Shown piece by piece: positions 1-5,076 of a stretch of 5,524 nucleotides of DNA (position 1 is the first letter of the stretch; every line of letters begins with the position of its first letter). Position numbers and translations under genes: made by a program. Source of the stretch: Actinomycetota bacterium (GTDB taxonomy: Bacteria; Actinomycetota; Thermoleophilia; Gaiellales; Gaiellaceae); assembly GCA_005885565.1 (NCBI GenBank), contig VAXK01000245.1, positions 1 to 5,524 of the forward strand, written 5' to 3'. Under the pieces are notes generated by a model. The model was not told where the DNA came from and made no database searches. It saw nothing but the letters and a program-made list of their open reading frames with translations.

Positions 1-5
1 CGTGA

Positions 6-756
6 CGCGCCGGCGCGGCGGCCCCCGCGCCGAGCGCGACGGGCCGCCGGCGCCCCCGCCTCTCCGCCCGCGAGCTCGCGAAGATCCTGCTCCGCGACCC
101 GCGTGCGACCGACGTGTACTCGAACGCAAGGCACCTCCGTCGGCTCACGGCAGACCACAGTGCCGGACGCCCTCGCCGTGAGCACCCGCGGCGCGCAGCG
201 GTTCCTCGCCGACCGAGGAGTGGGCTCCCACTGGGTGCCGCTCGGCTACGACGCGGGCTGGTTCGGGCGGAACCTCCGGCTGTCCGAGCGCGACGTCGAC
301 GTCCTCTTCCTCGGCGACCTCCATCTCGGGCGCCGCCGCCGCATCCTGCGCCGCATCGAGCGTGCGGGCGCGCGGGTCCTCGCCCCCGGGAGCTGGACCG
401 ACCCGCGGGGGTGGGGCGAAAGTCGCGCGCAGCTGCTGAAGAGGGCGAAGATCTTCCTCCACGTGACGCGCTCGCAGGGCTCGCTGTCCGACCTGCGGAT
501 GCTGCTCGGGATGGGGAACGGCGCGCTCGTCGTGTCGGAGCCGATCGACGACCCGGCGCCGTACGAGCCGGGCGTGCACTTCGTCGAGGCGCCTCCCGGT
601 GGTCTGGAGGAGGCGGTCGTCCGAGCCCTCCACGACGCCGCCGAGCGCGAGCGCATCGTCCGCACCGCCGAGGCGTCCGTGACCCAGGAGCTCACGATGG
701 AGCGGTCGGTCGCCGCGCTGCACGGCCTGCTCCGGTCCCGCGCCCGTGTCGGCTGA
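6..756 (+). CDS. CgeB-like glycosyltransferase, C-terminal part, with a frameshift
   Basis: This is probably a GT-B glycosyltransferase of the CgeB / Glyco_trans_1_2 type, which transfers a sugar from a nucleotide donor during surface glycan synthesis. The clear part reads in frame 1 from about 160 to the TGA at 754-756. It contains VSTRGAQRFLADRGV and HWVPLGYD (end of the N-terminal Rossmann domain), DVDVLFLGDL (start of the second), then AKIFLHVTRS, DLRMLLGMGNGALVVSEPID and PGVHFVEAP, matching the donor-binding C-terminal domain. The upstream coding sense is in frame 3: codons 6-158 nearly all end in G or C and read ARELAKILLRD then DVYSNARHLRRLTADH. Skipping one base (A159) joins this smoothly to VPDALAVSTRG, so I infer a 1-nt insertion there. 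Frame 3 has a TGA at 3-5, so the true start lies left of the window or is lost. A GTG at 103 in frame 1 is open but its first ~19 codons look non-native. The family is fairly certain; acceptor and donor are unknown. Confidence 0.72.
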
Positions 757-778
757 GCCCCATGCGAGCCCGGCGCGC

Positions 779-1683
779 ATGCGCGTCCCGCTCTTCCGGC
801 CGGCGATCCGCGAGGGAGCGGTCGAGGCCGCGGCGCGGGTGCTCCGGTCGGGCTGGATCGGCTCGGGGCCGGTCGCGGAAGCGTTCGAGCATGCCTTCGC
901 GGAGTACGTCGGCGCGCCGAGCTGCGTCGCCGTCAGCTCCTGCACCGCGGCGCTCCAGCTGGCCCTGCGCGTCCTCAACCTGCCCGAGGGTGCCGAGGTG
1001 ATCACGTCGCCGGTCACGTTCGTGTCGGCCGCGCAGGTGATCGTCCAGGAGGGCCTGCGGCCGGTCTTCACCGACGTCGATCCCGAGACCGGCAACCTCG
1101 ACGTGGAATCCGTCCGCGCGCGGCTCACCGACCGGACCGGCGCGGTGATCCCGCTCCGCTACGGCGGCGGCCGTGCGACCTCGACGAGCTGGTACGAGGC
1201 GGCGGGCAAGGCCGGAGCGACGATTGTCGAGGACTGCGCGCACGCGGCTGGCGCGGCGTACAAGGGCCGGCGGATCGGAAGCCACGGGAGCTTCCACGCC
1301 TTCTCCTTCAACGCCGTCAAGAACCTCCCGGCGCCGGGAGGCGGCGCGCTCACCCTCGGCTCCGACGAGCACGAGGCCCGGCTGCGCCGGCTCCGCGTGC
1401 TGGGGCTCCGGCTGCTCCGCGAGGTCGAGCCCGACCGGACGAGCAGCAACCACCTCTTCTGCGTCCTCGCCGAGGAGCGGGACAGCCTCGTTGAGCGGCT
1501 TCGCGAGGCGGGCGTCGACTCGAGCGTCCACTACCGCCCGAACGACACGTACGAGCTCTTCGAGGAGCAGACCTCCCCGGCGCCGAGCGCTTCTCGAGCC
1601 GAGTGATCTCACTGCCGCTCTTCGTCGGGCTCACCGACGAGCAGGTGGACTACGTGGTCGAGGTCGTCCGCGGCGGCTGGTGA
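779..1683 (+). pseudogene. DegT/DnrJ/EryC1 sugar aminotransferase, frameshifted and internally shortened
   Basis: This is a PLP-dependent nucleotide-sugar aminotransferase of the DegT/DnrJ/EryC1/StrS family, which converts a keto sugar nucleotide to an amino sugar. From ATG 779 it shows VPLFRPAIREGAVEAA, LRSGWIGSGPVAEAFE, SSCTAALQLAL, ITSPVTFVSAAQVI and FTDVDPETGNLD. It then has VEDCAHAAGA with the cofactor-binding Asp near residue 152, and FHAFSFNAVKNL with the Schiff-base Lys near 181. The C-terminal part shows DRTSSNHLFCV and SVHYRPNDTY. The uninterrupted frame stops at 1606. With one base restored at 1570/1571 it continues as DLPGAERFSSRVISLPL to the TGA at 1681-1683. A second, self-compensating indel pair garbles 1169-1192 (expected RPCDLDEL). 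Between residues about 208 and 215 a block is missing that usually carries the conserved (Y/F)xMND motif. The restored product is about 301 residues against roughly 370-390 for the family. A GTG at 746, overlapping the previous gene, is an alternative start. It is either decayed or misassembled. Confidence 0.85.
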
Positions 1684-2327
1684 CCGAAGCTCCGCAGCCG
1701 CTCCTCGTCCTCGGGACGCGCACCCTGGCCGAGGAGGTGGCCGACCTTGCCGCCGACGTGCCGGCCTTCCGGGTCGCGGGCTTCGTCGAGAACCTCGACC
1801 GGGGCTGCCGCGAGCCGCTCCGGGGGCTGCCCGTCCACTGGATCGACGACGTGCGTGAGCTTGCGCGCAACCACGTCGGCGTCTGCGCGCTCGCGACGAC
1901 CAAACGGCGCCGCTTCGTGGAGCAGGCGGCCGCGCTCGGCCTCCGCTTCGCCGTGCTGGTGCACCCGACCGCGCACGTCTCCGGGACGGCGCGGGTGGGG
2001 GAGGGTGGCATCGTCGGGGCCGGCGCCGTCGTCGGCGCGCACTCGGCGCTCGGGCGCCACGTCCTCCTTAACCGCGGCGTGCTCGTCGGGCACCACACCG
2101 AGATCGCCGACTACGTCACGTTGCAGCCGGGCGCGAACGTCGCCGGCGCCTGCCGGGTGGGCGAGGGAGCCTACGTCGGAATGGGCGCGATCGTGCTCGA
2201 CCACCTCGCGATCGGCGAGGGCGCGGTCGTCGGGGCGGGAGCCGTGGTGACGAAAGACGTGCCGCCGCACGTGCAGGTCGTCGGCGTGCCGGCGCGGATC
2301 GTGAAGGAGGGCGTCGACGGGCGCTGA
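1680..2327 (+). CDS. PglD/NeuD-family sugar O/N-acetyltransferase
   Basis: This 215-residue hexapeptide-repeat acyltransferase would transfer acetyl from acetyl-CoA to an amino sugar nucleotide (or sugar hydroxyl) in the cytoplasm. Residues about 5-75 form the small Rossmann-like PglD N-domain, starting LLVLGTRTLAEEVADLA. From HPTAHVSGTARVGEGG (about residue 98) onward, repeats of the [LIV]-G-x4 type build a left-handed beta helix: GIVGAGAVVGAHSALG, VLVGHHTEIADYV, GAYVGMGAIVLD and AVVGAGAVVTKDVP. It ends with the family signature VVGVPARIVKE. His138 in VGHHTEI sits where the PglD/NeuD catalytic His is expected. The GTG start overlaps the restored stop of the aminotransferase as GTGA, indicating translational coupling. 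Longer in-frame starts upstream lie inside the aminotransferase and give Arg/Ala-rich non-protein-like sequence. By analogy with PglE-PglD, the pair would aminate and then N-acetylate the same sugar; the exact sugar cannot be told. Confidence 0.88.
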   Translation: MTEAPQPLLVLGTRTLAEEVADLAADVPAFRVAGFVENLDRGCREPLRGLPVHWIDDVRELARNHVGVCALATTKRRRFVEQAAALGLRFAVLVHPTAHVSGTARVGEGGIVGAGAVVGAHSALGRHVLLNRGVLVGHHTEIADYVTLQPGANVAGACRVGEGAYVGMGAIVLDHLAIGEGAVVGAGAVVTKDVPPHVQVVGVPARIVKEGVDGR

Positions 2328-2381
2328 AACGCTTGCGCTCTTTGCGAGACTGAAGGGAGGAACCGAAACGAAAGGAACGAC
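2328..2381 (+). promoter_or_regulatory. Purine-rich leader with ribosome binding site for msrB
   Basis: The 54 nt between the acetyltransferase stop and the msrB start are 29/54 G+C, clearly lower than the surrounding genes, and strongly purine-rich in their second half. AAGGA at 2372-2376 lies 5 nt before GTG 2382 and fixes that start. A second Shine-Dalgarno-like GGGAGG at 2355-2360 is too distant to serve it. The composition suggests the msr unit has its own transcription start here, but I see no -35/-10 pair good enough to name. Confidence 0.5.
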
Positions 2382-2777
2382 GTGCCTGCAAAGGTGAGGA
2401 AGACGGAGGCGGAGTGGCGGCGCGACCTGACGCTGGAGCAGTTCCGCGTCCTCCGGGAGAAGGGAACAGAGCGGCCATGGAGCGGCGAGTACGACCACGT
2501 GTTCGAGCCGGGCGTCTACCGGTGTGCCGGCTGCGGCGCGGAGCTCTTCCGCTCGGACGCGAAGTACGACTCCGGCTGCGGCTGGCCCGCGTTCTACGAG
2601 CCGACGAGCGAGGACGCGCTCGAGACCGAGGAGGACAGGAGCCTCTTCATGCGCCGGACCGAGGTGCTCTGCGCCTCGTGCGAAGGCCATCTTGGACATG
2701 TCTTCCCGGACGGGCCGCATCCGACCGGGCTGCGCTACTGCATCAACTCGGCGGCGCTCAAGCTGGAGGAGGAGTGA
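2382..2777 (+). CDS. msrB: Peptide-methionine (R)-S-oxide reductase MsrB
   Basis: MsrB reduces the R epimer of methionine sulfoxide in oxidised proteins back to methionine, using thioredoxin as final donor; it is a cytoplasmic repair enzyme. The 131-residue product is a full-length single SelR domain. The two zinc-binding CxxC pairs are Cys48/Cys51 (YRCAGC) and Cys97/Cys100 (LCASC). SGCGWPAFYEP carries Cys66, the position of the usual recycling cysteine. GHLGHVFPDGP and RYCINSAAL follow, the latter with the catalytic Cys120. It is a cysteine form, not selenocysteine. The GTG start is set by AAGGA 5 nt upstream and by the typical short N-terminus. The stop TGA shares its last base with the msrA ATG (TGATG), so the two are surely one operon. 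All key residues are present. Confidence 0.97.
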   Translation: MPAKVRKTEAEWRRDLTLEQFRVLREKGTERPWSGEYDHVFEPGVYRCAGCGAELFRSDAKYDSGCGWPAFYEPTSEDALETEEDRSLFMRRTEVLCASCEGHLGHVFPDGPHPTGLRYCINSAALKLEEE

Positions 2778-3265
2778 TGGAGCGGAAGGCGACGTTCGGC
2801 GCGGGCTGCTTCTGGGGCGTCGAGGCAGCGTTCCGGCAGCTCGAGGGCGTGACGAAGACGGAGGTCGGCTACGAGGGCGGCTCGCTCGAGCGTCCGACGT
2901 ACGAGGACGTCTGCTCGCACACGACCGGGCACGCCGAGGCGGTCGAGGTCACGTACGACCCGGAGCGGATCTCGTACGACGAGCTCCTCGACGTCTTCTG
3001 GCGCAAGCACGACCCGACGCAGCTCAACCGTCAGGGCTGGGACGTCGGCGACCAGTACCGCTCGGTCGTCTTCGTCCACGACGAGGAGCAGCGGGCGGCG
3101 GCGGAGGCCTCGAAGGAGCATGAGCAGGCGAGCCGGCGACGGCCGGTCGTGACCGCGATCGAGCCGGCGCAGACGTTCTGGCCGGCCGAGGACTACCACC
3201 AGCAGTACCTGGAGAAGCGCGGTCGGGCGAGCTGCACGGCTGCGCTCCGCGAGTCCGCCGCTTGA
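2777..3265 (+). CDS. msrA: Peptide-methionine (S)-S-oxide reductase MsrA
   Basis: MsrA reduces the S epimer of methionine sulfoxide, free or in protein, complementing MsrB. The 162-residue product begins almost directly at the catalytic motif GAGCFWG (Cys11), as in short bacterial forms that lack the E. coli N-terminal extension. Family landmarks follow in order: VGYEGG, PTYEDVC, TGHAEAVEV with the conserved Glu54, HDPTQLNRQG, DVGDQYRSVVF (Asp89, Tyr94), and DYHQQYLEKRG. Cys153 near the C-terminus (RASCTAAL) is the likely resolving cysteine; this role is inferred from position. The ATG start overlaps the msrB stop by one base and is preceded by the strong GGAGGAGG run inside the end of msrB (2765-2772), so translation is coupled yet well initiated. 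It is intact, with codon use like its neighbours. Confidence 0.97.
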   Translation: MERKATFGAGCFWGVEAAFRQLEGVTKTEVGYEGGSLERPTYEDVCSHTTGHAEAVEVTYDPERISYDELLDVFWRKHDPTQLNRQGWDVGDQYRSVVFVHDEEQRAAAEASKEHEQASRRRPVVTAIEPAQTFWPAEDYHQQYLEKRGRASCTAALRESAA

Positions 3266-3269
3266 GGAC

Positions 3270-3304
3270 TTGAAGAGCGCGCCCGCGCGGCCGACGATAG
3301 ATCG
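3270..3304 (+). promoter_or_regulatory. Possible promoter of a leaderless PAS gene
   Basis: TTGAAG at 3270-3275 is followed after 17 nt by GACGAT at 3293-3298, which keeps the A and AT of a TAnnnT -10 element. Transcription starting about 7 nt after the hexamer would begin at the GTG at 3305, giving a leaderless mRNA. No Shine-Dalgarno sequence precedes that GTG, which fits. The -10 match is partial, so this is tentative. Confidence 0.3.
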
Positions 3305-3673
3305 GTGAGCGCGACCAGGGGCGAGCCACTCCTGCAGATGACCCTGCTCGGCGAGGCGGTCGAGCACGCGCCCGTCGGCGTCTTCGTCTTCGACGAGCAG
3401 GGTCGCTACCTCGCCGCGAACGCGTACGCGTGCGAGCAGCTCGGCTATACGCGCGACGAGCTGCTCGAGCTTCGCCTCGGCGAGCTCGCGGTCTCGCAGC
3501 GCGACGCGCTCCAGGAGTACGAGCGGGTCGTGAGCGGTGGCGCGGCCGAGGGCGTGACGCGCGCGCGGCGCAAGGACGGCTCGGTCGTCGCGCTGCGCTT
3601 CCGCGCGCGCGAGACGACGATTGCCGGGATGACGTTCTACATCGGTATCGCCTGGGCAGACGCCGCGAGCTGA
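3305..3673 (+). CDS. Stand-alone single PAS-domain protein
   Basis: The 122-residue product is essentially one PAS sensory domain. AVEHAPVGVFVFDEQGRYLAAN (about residues 14-35) forms the first strands and helix, ACEQLGYTRDELLELRLGEL is the typical PAS helix region, and ARRKDGSVVALRFRARET followed by MTFYIGIAWAD is the closing beta sheet. There is no room for a kinase, GGDEF, HTH or other output domain, no transmembrane segment and no cysteine-rich cluster. It could act as a small-molecule or redox sensor that binds a partner encoded elsewhere. Nothing visible identifies a ligand. It lies 39 nt downstream of msrA on the same strand, so it may be cotranscribed, or transcribed from its own promoter. 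GTG 3305 is the only start that keeps the whole domain without a long tail. Confidence 0.82.
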   Translation: MSATRGEPLLQMTLLGEAVEHAPVGVFVFDEQGRYLAANAYACEQLGYTRDELLELRLGELAVSQRDALQEYERVVSGGAAEGVTRARRKDGSVVALRFRARETTIAGMTFYIGIAWADAAS

Positions 3674-3722
3674 GCGCCGTCGCGTTTCGCCGCGCCTCGC
3701 GCGCGGAACGTTCACCGGCGCG

Positions 3723-3842
3723 ATGGTCGTCCTCGCGATCGCCGCGGCGGCGACCCGGCCGCTCCTCGCCGCCTTCCTCGCGGTTGCCTCGGCGCGCGCG
3801 GTCACGGCCAGCGGCGAGGCAGGCGTGCGGCAGGCGCTCTAG
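3723..3842 (+). CDS. Doubtful small hydrophobic ORF, 39 codons
   Basis: The 175 nt between the PAS gene and the oxidoreductase contain one short ATG-started frame. Its product starts MVVLAIAAAATRPLLAAFLA and is Ala/Leu/Val-rich over about 25 residues, long enough for one membrane-spanning helix, with a short polar tail. No good ribosome binding site precedes it, only a GGAA at 3705-3708, about 14 nt upstream. In such GC-rich DNA this could be chance. The frame is open further upstream but without a start codon. It could be a small membrane peptide, a remnant, or noise. I do not recognise it. Confidence 0.2.
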   Translation: MVVLAIAAAATRPLLAAFLAVASARAVTASGEAGVRQAL

Positions 3843-3848
3843 CCGCGC

Positions 3849-4724
3849 GTGACGCGGCCGCTGCGGGTCGGGATCCAGCTCCCGGAGGTGGAGCGCGAGG
3901 TGCGCTGGCCGGAAGTCGTGGCCATAGCGCGCGCGGCCGAGCAGGCCGGCTTCGACTCGATCTGGCTCGGCGACCACCTGCTCTACCGGGGCGACGACCG
4001 GCCCGAGCGCGGGCCGTGGGACGTCTGGACGCAGCTCGCCGGGCTGGCCGCGACGACGGAGCGGGTGAAGCTGGGGCCGCTCGTCGCCTGCACCGCGTTC
4101 CACCCGCCCGGGCTCCTCGCGCGGATGGCGGCCTCGGTGGACGAGGTGAGCGGCGGCCGCCTCGTCTTCGGGATCGGCGCCGGTTGGAACGAGGCCGAGT
4201 TCCGCGCCTTCGGGATCCCGTACGACCGGCGCGTGTCGCGCTTCGAGGAAGCGTTCGAGATCGTCCGGCGGCTCGTGGCGGGAGAGCGAGTCACGTTCCG
4301 CGGGCGGTTCCACGAGGTCGAGGATGCGGTGCTGCTCCCTCCGCCCGCGCGCCGAATCCCGCTGATGATCGGCGCGAACGCTCCGCGGATGCTTTCGATC
4401 GCGCTCCCGCACGTCGAGTCGTGGAACACCTGGCACACGCACTACCGGAACACGCCCGAAGGCTTCTCGCTACACAACGCGCAGGTGAGCGAAGCGGCGG
4501 AGCGCGCAGGGCGTGACCCCGCGACGCTCGAGCGGAGCGCTTGCGTACTCGTCTCAGCCGGCGGGAACGACGAGCGGCCTGAGACTTCGCCGCCGGTCGA
4601 GGCGGAGCGGCTCGCCGATCACCTGCGGGAGCTCGAGGAGGCCGGCGCGGACGAGGCGATCCTCGTCGCCTCGCCGATCACGGAGACGTCGGTCCGCGAG
4701 CTCGCGGCCGTGCTCTCGAGCTGA
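3849..4724 (+). CDS. LLM-class flavin/F420-dependent oxidoreductase
   Basis: The 291-residue protein belongs to the bacterial luciferase-like monooxygenase superfamily, a TIM-barrel fold using reduced FMN or coenzyme F420. Seen in order: LRVGIQLPEVER at the first strand; AIARAAEQAGFDSIWLGDHLL, the family hallmark; TERVKLGPLVACTAFHPPGLLARMAASVDEVS; GRLVFGIGAGWNEAEFRAFGIP; RFEEAFEIVRRL; GRFHEVEDAVLLPPP; and IPLMIGANAPRML. The last third is a helical end with the weakly conserved C-terminus LADHLRELEEAGADEAIL. Length is normal. Substrate cannot be predicted; actinobacterial members of this type often use F420, which is inference here. GTG 3849 is the furthest start consistent with homologues and has no clear ribosome binding site. 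The 3' end runs 47 nt into the converging minus-strand gene. Confidence 0.9.
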   Translation: MTRPLRVGIQLPEVEREVRWPEVVAIARAAEQAGFDSIWLGDHLLYRGDDRPERGPWDVWTQLAGLAATTERVKLGPLVACTAFHPPGLLARMAASVDEVSGGRLVFGIGAGWNEAEFRAFGIPYDRRVSRFEEAFEIVRRLVAGERVTFRGRFHEVEDAVLLPPPARRIPLMIGANAPRMLSIALPHVESWNTWHTHYRNTPEGFSLHNAQVSEAAERAGRDPATLERSACVLVSAGGNDERPETSPPVEAERLADHLRELEEAGADEAILVASPITETSVRELAAVLSS

Positions 4725-5076
4725 CGAACGCGGCCCAGCCGCCGTGCTCGGAGACGTCGATACCGCGCGCGTTGAGCTGAGCGTCGCCGACGAACGCCTC
4801 CACCGTGGGCCCGTCCTCGAGCTCGACCGGGCCGCGGCTCCAGCCCGGCGGTTCGACCCGCGCGAGGCGCTCGAGCAGCTTCTCCGAGCACTCGTAGAGC
4901 TCGCACTCGATGTCGACGCCGTCGTCGTATGGCACGAGCGCGGGCCAGCGACCGTCCACGAGCAAGAGGCGGTACCGCGGCGCCGTTCGCGACCGCTCGA
5001 CGAAGCGCGCTCCGGCGAGGTTCCCGTGCCCGGGCTGAGTGCTCGTGAACGTGCCGTAGAAGGCGAAGAGCGTCAC
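4678..5076 (-). CDS. Gamma-glutamylcyclotransferase-like (AIG2/GGCT-fold) protein
   Basis: The 132-residue protein has the small GGCT/AIG2 fold. It opens with LFAFYGTF (residues 3-10), the YG(T/S)L-type substrate loop, followed by GHGNLAGARF. Then come PRYRLLLVDGRWPALV and GVDIECELYEC, where Glu59 is at the place of the family's catalytic Glu, and LLERLARVEPPGW. The carboxyl part reads VEAFVGDAQLNARGIDVSEHGGWAAFV. Family members cleave gamma-glutamyl or related amide bonds to release 5-oxoproline, but many short bacterial ones have no proven substrate, so the activity is uncertain. GTG 5076 overlaps the rlmN stop as GTGA, so it is the second gene of that unit. The final 14 or so residues (Arg/Pro-rich) are encoded across the end of the oppositely transcribed oxidoreductase and probably lie outside the fold. 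Confidence 0.78.
   Translation of the reverse strand: MTLFAFYGTFTSTQPGHGNLAGARFVERSRTAPRYRLLLVDGRWPALVPYDDGVDIECELYECSEKLLERLARVEPPGWSRGPVELEDGPTVEAFVGDAQLNARGIDVSEHGGWAAFVSSRARPRARGPTSP

Noticed and set aside
1..5. GTGA at 2-5 as a stop/start overlap with an upstream gene
   Set aside because: It resembles the overlaps elsewhere in the window, but frame 2 after it encodes no recognisable protein and the upstream context is missing, so it cannot be supported.
114..1001. Single long frame 3 ORF from GTG 114
   Set aside because: Only its first ~15 codons look native (the glycosyltransferase part before the frameshift). The rest is antisense-like Arg/Ala/Pro sequence over the true frame 1 and frame 2 genes.
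692..1612. 306-codon minus-strand frame opposite the aminotransferase
   Set aside because: Composition is Arg/Ala-rich without motifs, and the plus strand here clearly encodes an aminotransferase.
1173..1679. N-terminal extension of the acetyltransferase in the same frame
   Set aside because: Arg/Ser/Ala-rich noise overlapping the aminotransferase; the real domain starts right after GTG 1680, and PglD-type proteins are about 210-220 residues.
2331..2350. TTGCG repeat pair before msrB considered as -35 or operator
   Set aside because: No matching -10 hexamer at a proper distance and only a 5-bp repeat; chance is enough.
1650..2720. 356-codon minus-strand frame opposite the acetyltransferase and msrB
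   Set aside because: It spans two recognised plus-strand genes and has no family features.
3024..4442. 472-codon open frame on the minus strand
   Set aside because: It is antisense to msrA, the PAS gene and the oxidoreductase, and is extremely rich in Arg, Pro and Ala without any domain. Long antisense frames are expected in DNA where the third codon position is nearly always G or C.
4724..4760. Terminator hairpin between the convergent genes
   Set aside because: I found no stem-loop with a T-run on either strand; the region is coding for the minus-strand gene.
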